DNA of 7,507 bases from Prevotella sp. UBA2850. Its GTDB lineage: Bacteria; Bacteroidota; Bacteroidia; Bacteroidales; Bacteroidaceae. Position 1 is the stretch's first letter. Every line of letters starts with the position of its first letter. The notes beneath the pieces were generated by a model, which saw only the letters and a list, made by a program, of their open reading frames with translations, made no database searches and was not told the origin of the DNA. The translations under genes and the position numbers were made by a program. Positions 1-5,525 of this stretch are shown here, piece after piece. The stretch lies in contig DEFO01000055.1 of assembly GCA_002350805.1 (NCBI GenBank), positions 1 through 7,507 on the forward strand, written 5' to 3'.

Positions 1-725
1 ATAGCGTTGGTAGAGAGGAAATAGGTGTTACCATAACCACCCGTAGCGATAACCACAGCATTGGCAGAGAAGCGCTCCAGCTTACCGGTGACGAGGTTCT
101 TGGCGATGATACCGCGGGCACGGCCGTTGACAATCACCACATCCTCCATCTCGTAGCGGGTGTAGAGTTTCACCTTGCCGGCATTCACCTGGCACATCAG
201 CGAAGAGTAGGCACCGAGCAGCAGCTGCTGACCGGTCTGACCCTTGGCGTAGAACGTACGGCTCACCTGGGCACCACCGAACGAACGGTTGGCCAGCATG
301 CCGCCATACTCACGGGCGAAGGGAACACCCTGAGCCACGCACTGGTCGATGATATTGTTAGACACCTCAGCCAGACGATACACGTTGGCCTCACGGGCAC
401 GATAGTCACCACCCTTCACGGTGTCGTAGAACAGACGATAGACAGAGTCACCATCGTTCTGGTAGCACTTGGCGGCGTTGATACCACCCTGAGCGGCGAT
501 AGAGTGAGCGCGGCGCGGAGAGTCCTGGATGCAGAGGTTGATCACGTTGAAACCCATCTCACCCAGAGAGGCGGCAGCACTGGCACCGGCCAGACCTGTA
601 CCAACGACGATGATGTCGAGCTTCAGCTTGTTCTTCGGATTAACAAGTCGCTGATGAGCCTTATATTCCTTCCATTTCTCAGGTACTGGACCTGCGGGAA
701 TCTTTGAATCTATAACTTTTGCCAT
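1..725 (-). CDS. sdhA: Succinate dehydrogenase/fumarate reductase flavoprotein subunit (N-terminal 241 residues, cut by window edge)
   Basis: Catalytic FAD subunit of respiratory complex II or quinol:fumarate reductase, which interconverts succinate and fumarate on the cytoplasmic face of the inner membrane. Reading from the ATG at 725-723, I see the FAD-binding dinucleotide motif DIIVVGTGLAGASAAASLG (about residues 37-55). RRAHSIAAQGG follows, with His74 at the place of the covalent FAD-linking histidine of this family. Then come the conserved REYGG (138-142) and the RTFYAKGQTGQQLL segment (156-169). The last residues seen, ATGGYGNTYFLSTNA, are typical of the second FAD-contact region. The 3' part, including the active-site arginine and the C-terminal domain, lies outside the window. 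The gene follows sdhC by 45 bp, so the two are probably co-transcribed, with the iron-sulfur subunit expected next. In anaerobic Bacteroidales this enzyme generally works as a fumarate reductase, so frdA is an equally fair name. The direction of catalysis cannot be told from sequence. Confidence 0.96.
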   Translation of the reverse strand, partial: MAKVIDSKIPAGPVPEKWKEYKAHQRLVNPKNKLKLDIIVVGTGLAGASAAASLGEMGFNVINLCIQDSPRRAHSIAAQGGINAAKCYQNDGDSVYRLFYDTVKGGDYRAREANVYRLAEVSNNIIDQCVAQGVPFAREYGGMLANRSFGGAQVSRTFYAKGQTGQQLLLGAYSSLMCQVNAGKVKLYTRYEMEDVVIVNGRARGIIAKNLVTGKLERFSANAVVIATGGYGNTYFLSTNA

Positions 726-770
726 AATCTTATTAAATGCTTAATTCATTAATTCATAATGCATAAACTA

Positions 771-1451
771 TCAGCAGAGGCTGGGTGCGCAACCGAAGGC
801 AAATGCCAATACCACAACGAGGAAGCAGAGCATGAGCAGGGTTGTGTAGACAAGGCCGATCACCTTCCAACGGCAGAACCAGGTCTTACCGTTCCAGCCC
901 AGGGTGTGCATAGCACTCCAGAAACCGTGCGACAGGTGGAACCAGATGGCCACGAGCCAGATGATGTAGAGCACCACATAGACGGGATTCGAGAAGGTCG
1001 ACTGAATCTTTCCGAAACCATCGGCGGGAGCCGGGTCGAAATGGATAGAGGGGAACAACTCGGCAAACATCATGTCGTACCAGAAGTTGAAGAGGTGCAG
1101 CAGCAGACCCAGCAGAATGATGATGCCCAGCACGAGCATGTTCTGGCTGGCCCACTCCACCTTCTCGGGCTTGTCCGTCACAGCATAGCGCTCGCTGCCA
1201 CGGGCACGGCGGTTCTGAGCTGTCAGGATGAAAGCATAGACAATGTGAATCACTGCCAAGGCTGCCAGACCGATGGTTGCCACAACGGCATACCAGTTGG
1301 CGCCAAGCAATTCACAAATCATGTTGTAAGCCTCTCCAGAGAAGAAGGCAGCGACGTTCATGCAGCAGTGGAACGTCAGGAAAAGGATAAGCGCAATACC
1401 CGTTACGGACATCACTACTTTCCTACCAATAGATGAATTGATTAACCACAT
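771..1451 (-). CDS. sdhC: Succinate dehydrogenase/fumarate reductase cytochrome b subunit (di-haem b558 type)
   Basis: Membrane anchor of complex II/fumarate reductase. It carries haem b and exchanges electrons between the quinone pool and the flavoprotein/iron-sulfur subunits. The 226-residue protein shows five hydrophobic stretches: roughly residues 12-36, 52-77, 104-124, 156-176 and 197-220. This fits the single-subunit five-helix anchor of the Wolinella FrdC/Bacillus SdhC class. Histidines sit in the expected helices: H28 in TFHCCMNVAAF, H69 in AVIHIVYAF, H119 in LLLHLFNFW, and H172/H175/H182 in WFHLSHGFWSAMHTLGW. In the family four such histidines bind the two haems. The ATG start gives the usual short N-terminus MWLINSSIGRK, and the gene ends with TGA at 773-771. 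It is the first gene of the operon, ahead of sdhA, and is preceded by a Bacteroidota-type promoter at 1600-1630. Confidence 0.95.
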   Translation of the reverse strand: MWLINSSIGRKVVMSVTGIALILFLTFHCCMNVAAFFSGEAYNMICELLGANWYAVVATIGLAALAVIHIVYAFILTAQNRRARGSERYAVTDKPEKVEWASQNMLVLGIIILLGLLLHLFNFWYDMMFAELFPSIHFDPAPADGFGKIQSTFSNPVYVVLYIIWLVAIWFHLSHGFWSAMHTLGWNGKTWFCRWKVIGLVYTTLLMLCFLVVVLAFAFGCAPSLC

Positions 1452-1557
1452 AAATGATTGATTTTAATGATAAATATTTGATTATTAGATGTTTAACTGT
1501 TAGATTCTTGCCTTTTCTTCCGTCATCATAGCATCGTCATTCTTTCTCTCACAGTCA

Positions 1558-1583
1558 GAGAATACCTTATTATAGGTATTTTC
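1558..1583 (-). promoter_or_regulatory. Stem-loop in the sdhC leader
   Basis: AATACCT (1561-1567) and AGGTATT (1574-1580) are perfect inverted repeats around a six-base loop. The stem extends outward by one G-T wobble and two further pairs to about 10 bp. Relative to the promoter at 1600-1630, it would lie about 10 to 35 nt from the 5' end of the sdh transcript. Such 5' stem-loops often stabilise mRNA. A protein-binding operator is also possible, since the DNA itself is palindromic. The function is inferred. Confidence 0.5.
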
Positions 1584-1599
1584 AGACCCTTTGAGACTG

Positions 1600-1630
1600 C
1601 AAAAATACTATAATTTGGCGATAAATCAAA
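1600..1630 (-). promoter_or_regulatory. Bacteroidota-type promoter for the sdhCA operon
   Basis: On the minus strand the sequence reads TTTG (1630-1627), a 19-base spacer, then TATTTTTG (1607-1600). This matches the -33 TTTG and -7 TAnnTTTG form used by the primary sigma factor of Bacteroidota, including its spacing. Transcription would start near 1593-1596, leaving a leader of roughly 140 nt before the sdhC ATG at 1451. The match is seen directly; activity is inferred. Confidence 0.72.
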
Positions 1631-1652
1631 GCATTTTTCGAAAAAAAATAAA

Positions 1653-1660
1653 TATCTTTG
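1653..1660 (+). promoter_or_regulatory. Candidate -7 element for the NTPase-CYTH/mnmG/apt unit
   Basis: TATCTTTG matches the Bacteroidota -7 consensus TAnnTTTG on the plus strand, 126 bp before the NTPase-CYTH ATG. There is no TTTG at the correct distance upstream (about 1630-1633), so the -33 half is weak or absent. It is the best plus-strand promoter candidate in the gap and would be back-to-back with the sdh promoter, giving a start near 1664-1667. Confidence 0.4.
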
Positions 1661-1668
1661 CAGAAGAT

Positions 1669-1734
1669 ATGCTGATTTCTGCCCCTCATGAAGGGCTCTC
1701 TGCGGTATGCAGGCTGCCTGCGGGCAATGAATGA
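1669..1734 (+). CDS. Possible 21-residue leader peptide
   Basis: ATG at 1669 opens a short frame reading MLISAPHEGLSAVCRLPAGNE and ending with TGA at 1732-1734. It begins only a few bases after the predicted transcription start and has no ribosome-binding sequence, so it would be almost leaderless. It overlaps the GC-rich hairpins at 1681-1726. It has no recognisable motif or run of one amino acid such as classical attenuator peptides carry. It may be a chance frame; it is listed because it fills the structured leader. Confidence 0.15.
   Translation: MLISAPHEGLSAVCRLPAGNE
1681..1726 (+). promoter_or_regulatory. GC-rich structured leader with competing hairpins
   Basis: Several inverted repeats crowd this leader. 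CCCT/AGGG (1683-1686 with 1692-1695) closes a five-base loop. The palindrome GCAGGCTGCCTGC (1709-1721) can form a 5-bp stem with a three-base loop. TGCC/GGCA (1715-1718 with 1723-1726) encloses TGCG, an UNCG-type tetraloop closed by C-G. The last two share bases and cannot form together. GTATGC (1705-1710) is also complementary to GCATAC (1746-1751). No T-run follows directly, so this is not a plain terminator. It resembles no riboswitch class that I recognise. Confidence 0.35.
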
Positions 1735-1785
1735 CATTTGTTTTCGCATACTTAGTCTTTACAAATAAATATCAATATCTGAACA

Positions 1786-2883
1786 ATGAAAGATATTAAA
1801 CGTATTGTTTTGACCGGCGGACCCTGTGCCGGAAAAACCACTGCTCTGGTGAAGGTCATCGACCACTTCTCGGGCCTTGGCTACAAAGTGTTCACCATTC
1901 CTGAGGTTCCCACCATGTTCACACAGGCCGGCATGAACTATCTGACCGACAACAAAGAGCTCTTCTACGAGGGCGAGAAGGCCACGCTGGAGATTCAACT
2001 GGCGCTCGAGGACCGATTCATGCGCATGGCTCAGGCCTGCACCGAGCCGGCCGTCATCGTGTGCGACCGAGGAGCCATGGATATCTCGGCGTATATGAAG
2101 CCCGAGATGTGGGAGAGAATCACCAGCGAACTGGGCACCAGCACCCAGGAGCTGCGCGACAACCGCTACGATGCCGTGCTCCACCTGGTGAGCGCCGCCG
2201 ACGGGGCAGAACAGTACTATACCACCAGCAACAACGCCAGCCGCAACGAGCCTGCCAGCGAGGAGGGCCTGAAGATAGCACGACTGCTCGACAAAAAGGT
2301 AATCGAGGCATGGACGGGACACTCGCACCTGCGCGTCATCAACAACCACGATGACTTCGATGCGAAAATCAAACGTGTGCTGAAAGAGATCACCAATGTG
2401 CTGGGACTGCCCCAGCCCATCATCGAGGAGCGTAAATATATAGTAGAGGTGACCGGCGAGATGCCCGACAGCATTGAGAGCGACATCACACAGACCTACC
2501 TCGTGGCCGACCCAGGATGCCAGGTCAGGCTGCGCCGCCGCAACTGGCAGGGAAAGTTGGTCATCACGCATACCACGAAGAAGAAAATCTCAGGAAAAGA
2601 GGAGATCGTCACCGAGCGTCAGGTCAGCAACAGCCTCTACGAGTCGCTGCTTCAACAGGCCGACCCGTATCGCCAGACCATCGTCAAAAAGCGCAAGAGC
2701 TTCATCTGGAAAGGACAGTATTTCGAGCTCGACACCTACGAGGTGCCGGCCGGTCTGGTGGTGCTCGAGACCAAAGGAGTGGCAGCCCACGAGTCGGTGA
2801 AGTTCCCGCCGTTCATACGGGTGGTGGAGGATATCACCGGCAACAAGAATTACGATAACTACAACCTCGCACTGAGAAGATAA
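1786..2883 (+). CDS. P-loop NTPase fused to a CYTH domain, TTD14-like
   Basis: Two-domain protein of 365 residues. The N-terminal part is an AAA_28-type P-loop NTPase. Its Walker A is GGPCAGKTT (11-19), a hydrophobic strand runs into CDRG (93-96) at the Walker B position, and a conserved block LRDNRYDAVLHLVSAADGAE starts near residue 123. The C-terminal part (about 214-350) is a CYTH/triphosphate-tunnel domain. It starts at IEERKYIVEV and is rich in alternating basic and acidic strand residues (VRLRRRNW, THTTKKK, KKRKSFIWKG, FELDTYEV, LETKG), as expected for a tunnel binding a phosphorylated ligand. The domain order and motifs resemble animal TTD14 (TRPL translocation defect protein 14, reported to bind GTP and phosphatidic acid) and its uncharacterised bacterial relatives. 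The substrate in bacteria is unknown to me. No signal peptide or membrane segment is present, so it should be cytosolic. It lies 10 bp upstream of mnmG and is probably co-transcribed with it. The start has no Shine-Dalgarno sequence, only an A-rich stretch. Confidence 0.85.
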   Translation: MKDIKRIVLTGGPCAGKTTALVKVIDHFSGLGYKVFTIPEVPTMFTQAGMNYLTDNKELFYEGEKATLEIQLALEDRFMRMAQACTEPAVIVCDRGAMDISAYMKPEMWERITSELGTSTQELRDNRYDAVLHLVSAADGAEQYYTTSNNASRNEPASEEGLKIARLLDKKVIEAWTGHSHLRVINNHDDFDAKIKRVLKEITNVLGLPQPIIEERKYIVEVTGEMPDSIESDITQTYLVADPGCQVRLRRRNWQGKLVITHTTKKKISGKEEIVTERQVSNSLYESLLQQADPYRQTIVKKRKSFIWKGQYFELDTYEVPAGLVVLETKGVAAHESVKFPPFIRVVEDITGNKNYDNYNLALRR

Positions 2884-2893
2884 CCCACAACGA

Positions 2894-4768
2894 ATGACAC
2901 TGCACTACGATGTAATAGTGATTGGCGGTGGACACGCCGGATGCGAGGCGGCTACGGCCTCGGCTAACATGGGGGCCAGCACCTGTCTGGTGACCATGGA
3001 CATGAACAAGATTGCCCAGATGTCGTGCAATCCGGCCATTGGCGGCATTGCCAAAGGACAGATTGTGCGCGAGATAGATGCCCTGGGCGGACAGATGGGG
3101 CTCGTTACCGATGCCACCGCCATCCAGTTCCGCATGCTCAACCGAGGCAAAGGACCGGCCATGTGGAGCCCGCGTGCACAGTGCGACCGTGGAAAATTCA
3201 TCTGGGAATGGCGCCGTGTGCTCGATGAAACCGACCATTTGGACGTCTGGCAGGACCAGGCCGACGAGCTCATCGTCGAACAGGGCGAGGCCGTGGGCGT
3301 TACAACCATCTGGGGCGCTGAGATCCGGGCGAAGTGCGTGGTGGTCACCGCCGGCACCTTCCTCAACGGACTGATGCACATCGGACGCAAGATGGTGCCT
3401 GGAGGGCGCATCGCAGAACCTGCCGTCGCCCATTTCACCGAGAGCATCACGCGCCACGGCATCCGCTCGGCACGCATGAAGACAGGCACTCCCGTGCGCA
3501 TCGACAAACGCTCGGTGAACTTCGACCTGCTCAACGAACAGCCCGGTGAAAACGGATATTATCAGTTCTCTTACATGGGCACACCGCGCACATTGCGCCA
3601 GTTGCCTTGCTGGGAATGCTACACCAACGAGGCTGTGCACAACATCTTGCGCTCAGGACTGCCCGACTCGCCGCTCTACAACGGACAGATACAGTCAATC
3701 GGACCGCGCTACTGTCCGTCGATAGAAACCAAACTGGTCACCTTTCCCGACCGCAACCAGCACCTGCTGTTCCTCGAACCTGAGGGCGAGGACACCAATG
3801 AGATGTACCTCAACGGCTTCTCGTCATCTCTGCCCATGGAGATTCAGCTGGCTGCCCTACGCCAGATACCAGCGCTGAAAGACGTCAAGGTATACCGCCC
3901 CGGCTATGCCATCGAATACGACTTCTTCGATCCCACCCAACTTACCCACACCCTCGAGTCGAAAGTCATCCGAAACCTCTTCATGGCCGGACAAGTAAAC
4001 GGTACCACAGGCTACGAGGAAGCGGGCGGACAGGGCACCGTCTCCGGCATCAATGCCGCCCTGAAGGCATCGGGAGCTACCACAACCTTCACCCTCGCCC
4101 GCGACGAAGCCTACATCGGTGTGCTCATCGACGACCTTGTCACAAAGGGTGTCGACGAGCCCTATCGTATGTTCACCTCACGGGCCGAATACCGCATCTT
4201 GCTCCGACAGGACGATGCCGATGCTCGCCTCACCGAACGGGCCTATCAGCTGGGGCTGGCACGCCGCAACCGTTACGACCACTGGATGGCAAAGAAACAG
4301 CGCATCGAAGAAATCGAAAGATTCTGCAACGAGACATCGGTAAAACCGAAAGAAATCAACAGCGCACTCGAGCAACTGGGCACTACCCCACTCCACGGCA
4401 GCACGAAAATCGCCGATTTGATGGGACGACCCCAGATTAATTTTACCAATTTATCGGAGCTCGTTCCGGCACTCAAGGCTGAGCTCGACCGCTCAACCGA
4501 CAGAAAGGAGGAAATTGCCGAGGCGGCTGAGATAAAAATGAAATATAAAGGATATATTGAGCGCGAGCGCATGGTGGCCGAAAAGATGCACCGTCTGGAG
4601 AACATCCGCATCAAAGGACACTTCGACTACGAGAATATGCAGTCGCTCTCGACAGAGGCACGACAGAAACTGCGCGCCATCGAACCAGAGACATTGGCCC
4701 AGGCCAGCCGCATACCCGGAGTCTCACCCAGTGACATCAATGTGATGCTGGTGATGATGGGACGATAA
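2894..4768 (+). CDS. mnmG: tRNA uridine-5-carboxymethylaminomethyl modification enzyme MnmG (GidA)
   Basis: FAD-dependent partner of the GTPase MnmE. The complex installs the (carboxymethyl)aminomethyl group at C5 of wobble uridine U34 in tRNAs reading two-codon boxes, using a folate one-carbon unit and glycine or ammonium. At 624 residues it has the usual full length. Visible signatures are the FAD motif VIGGGHAGCEAA (9-20); the family block CNPAIGGIAKGQIVREIDALGG (45-66); Cys45 and Cys274 (in PRYCPSIETKL), matching the two conserved cysteines; PGYAIEYDFFDP (336-347); and the second family signature TTGYEEAGGQGTVSG (371-385). The helical C-terminus that contacts MnmE and tRNA is complete and ends at MLVMMGR. 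The stop TAA overlaps an ATG (ATAATG), and the parS palindrome starts at the next base, so the gene end and the ParB site directly abut. It lies between the NTPase-CYTH gene and apt. Confidence 0.97.
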   Translation: MTLHYDVIVIGGGHAGCEAATASANMGASTCLVTMDMNKIAQMSCNPAIGGIAKGQIVREIDALGGQMGLVTDATAIQFRMLNRGKGPAMWSPRAQCDRGKFIWEWRRVLDETDHLDVWQDQADELIVEQGEAVGVTTIWGAEIRAKCVVVTAGTFLNGLMHIGRKMVPGGRIAEPAVAHFTESITRHGIRSARMKTGTPVRIDKRSVNFDLLNEQPGENGYYQFSYMGTPRTLRQLPCWECYTNEAVHNILRSGLPDSPLYNGQIQSIGPRYCPSIETKLVTFPDRNQHLLFLEPEGEDTNEMYLNGFSSSLPMEIQLAALRQIPALKDVKVYRPGYAIEYDFFDPTQLTHTLESKVIRNLFMAGQVNGTTGYEEAGGQGTVSGINAALKASGATTTFTLARDEAYIGVLIDDLVTKGVDEPYRMFTSRAEYRILLRQDDADARLTERAYQLGLARRNRYDHWMAKKQRIEEIERFCNETSVKPKEINSALEQLGTTPLHGSTKIADLMGRPQINFTNLSELVPALKAELDRSTDRKEEIAEAAEIKMKYKGYIERERMVAEKMHRLENIRIKGHFDYENMQSLSTEARQKLRAIEPETLAQASRIPGVSPSDINVMLVMMGR

Positions 4769-4784
4769 TGTTTCACGTGAAACA
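4769..4784. promoter_or_regulatory. parS centromere-like site 1
   Basis: TGTTTCACGTGAAACA is a perfect 16-bp palindrome matching the near-universal chromosomal parS consensus (TGTTNCACGTGAAACA) bound by ParB. It starts at the base after the mnmG stop codon and lies upstream of the apt start. ParB loads at such sites, spreads as a CTP-dependent clamp and recruits SMC for origin segregation. The identity of the site is seen directly; its use by this organism's ParB is inferred. Confidence 0.9.
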
Positions 4785-4818
4785 AAGAACACATTTAATA
4801 ACTAATAACTCTCTGAAA

Positions 4819-5346
4819 ATGAACAACCAAGTATTGATTGACAATTTACGGTGCATTCCGGATTTTCCGAAGAAAGGCATCAATTTCCGCGATGTGACGA
4901 CACTCTACAAGAGTGGCGAGTGCATGAAGATTATGCTCGATGAAATGTACGAACTTTACAAAGACAAGGGCATTACCAAAATTGTAGGTATTGAGAGCCG
5001 CGGCTTTGTCATGGCGTCAGCACTGGCCGGTCGTCTGGGATGCGGTGTAGTACTGGCCCGCAAACCGGGTAAGTTGCCCGCAACCGTCATCAAAGAGTCG
5101 TTCTCGAAGGAATATGGTGTTGACACCGTAGAGATGCACATCGATTCCATCAATGAAAATGACGTGGTATTGATTCACGACGACCTGTTGGCTACAGGCG
5201 GCACCGCCATGGCCACCTACAAACTGGTGCAGCACTTCCACCCCAAGAAGGTGTATATGAACTTCATCATTGAGATCACCGACGAAGGCCTCCACGGCCG
5301 CGATGTCTTTGAGGGTATCGAACTGACCACACTGATGACAGTATAA
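4819..5346 (+). CDS. apt: Adenine phosphoribosyltransferase
   Basis: Purine salvage enzyme that converts adenine and PRPP to AMP and pyrophosphate in the cytosol. Reading from the ATG at 4819 gives 175 residues, the normal length for Apt. Family features are the N-terminal IPDFPKKGINFRDVT (13-27), GIESRGFVMASALA (57-70), RKPGKLPA (81-88), and the PRPP-binding loop VVLIHDDLLATGGTAMA (116-132) with the two adjacent aspartates. An in-frame ATG lies 51 bp upstream at 4768, overlapping the mnmG stop. It would add MFHVKQRTHLITNNSLK, but FHVK is simply the translated parS palindrome, and Apt proteins begin close to the IPDFPKKG block, so I prefer 4819. The gap after mnmG is 50 bp and the gene is probably in the same transcript. 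It is bracketed by two parS sites. Confidence 0.96.
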   Translation: MNNQVLIDNLRCIPDFPKKGINFRDVTTLYKSGECMKIMLDEMYELYKDKGITKIVGIESRGFVMASALAGRLGCGVVLARKPGKLPATVIKESFSKEYGVDTVEMHIDSINENDVVLIHDDLLATGGTAMATYKLVQHFHPKKVYMNFIIEITDEGLHGRDVFEGIELTTLMTV

Positions 5347-5358
5347 AGAGGAATTGAG

Positions 5359-5457
5359 GTTTTCGGAGGATTCTGAGTTTTCGGAAGATTCGGAATAATC
5401 GGAGAATTCAGAATTTTCGGAATTTTCAGAATACTCAGAATTCTCAGAACACTCCGA
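5359..5457. repeat. Tandem 9-bp repeat tract, about 11 degenerate copies
   Basis: Eleven consecutive 9-bp units run without interruption. The consensus is roughly RTTTTCGGA with RATTCAGA-like variants; positions 5-9 (T, C, A/G, G, A) are the best kept. Examples are GTTTTCGGA at 5359 and 5377, ATTTTCGGA at 5413, ATTTTCAGA at 5422 and ATTCTCAGA at 5440. The array starts 12 bp after the apt stop and ends 13 bp before the second parS. A weaker twelfth unit may precede it at 5350. Because the unit is three codons long, the minus strand reads as an open Ser-Glu-Asn type tripeptide repeat, which I do not think is translated. It resembles neither DnaA boxes nor a terminator. Confidence 0.85.
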
Positions 5458-5470
5458 CTCCCCCACCCTA

Positions 5471-5486
5471 TGTTTCACGTGAAACA
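5471..5486. promoter_or_regulatory. parS centromere-like site 2
   Basis: This is a second copy of TGTTTCACGTGAAACA, identical over all 16 bases to the copy at 4769 and 702 bp away centre to centre. It lies in the apt-uvrC gap, 13 bp after the 9-bp repeat tract and 39 bp before the uvrC start. The one-base flanks on both sides (A before, A after) are also shared. Two perfect copies so close together are very unlikely by chance and fit a ParB nucleation cluster. Confidence 0.9.
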
Positions 5487-5525
5487 ATTTCCTTAAAAAC
5501 CTCTCTAAACAAGCAATATAACAGT

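Larger units (their letters stand above)
1452..1785. other. Divergent intergenic region between sdhC and the NTPase-CYTH gene
   Basis: This 334-bp AT-rich gap separates two divergent transcription units. The sdhC-proximal part (about 1452-1557) is plain AT-rich leader with no structure I can support. The middle (1558-1630) holds the minus-strand leader hairpin and promoter. The part from 1653 holds a candidate plus-strand -7 element and a markedly GC-richer structured leader (about 1681-1726). These elements are listed separately. I see no convincing transcription-factor operator. Confidence 0.8.

Noticed and set aside
759..1436. Long plus-strand open frame (225 codons) opposite sdhC
   Set aside because: It is exactly antisense to a clear sdhC. 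The translated protein is low-complexity, rich in H, E, Q and V, with no family motif.
1759..2571. Minus-strand open frame of 270 codons opposite the NTPase-CYTH gene
   Set aside because: It is a shadow of the real coding strand, where the P-loop and CYTH motifs are evident. The antisense product shows no domain.
2834..3640. Minus-strand open frame of 268 codons opposite mnmG
   Set aside because: It is antisense to the conserved FAD-binding part of MnmG. It arises from GC-rich codon bias.
4796..4809. Tandem TAATAAC duplication before apt
   Set aside because: Two 7-bp AT-rich copies between mnmG and apt are short enough to be chance and have no evident role.
5469..5476. TATGTTTC as a -7 promoter element for uvrC
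   Set aside because: It has one mismatch to TAnnTTTG, no TTTG at the proper upstream distance, and the bases are explained by the parS palindrome.
5358..5525. Possible N-terminal extension of UvrC through the repeat tract
   Set aside because: The frame is open from 5358, but no ATG, GTG or TTG occurs in it, and the ATG at 5526 gives the normal UvrC N-terminus.
5347..5525. Replication origin in the apt-uvrC gap
   Set aside because: The parS and tandem repeats prompted the idea, but I found no DnaA-box-like sequence (TTATCCACA type) here or elsewhere in the window.
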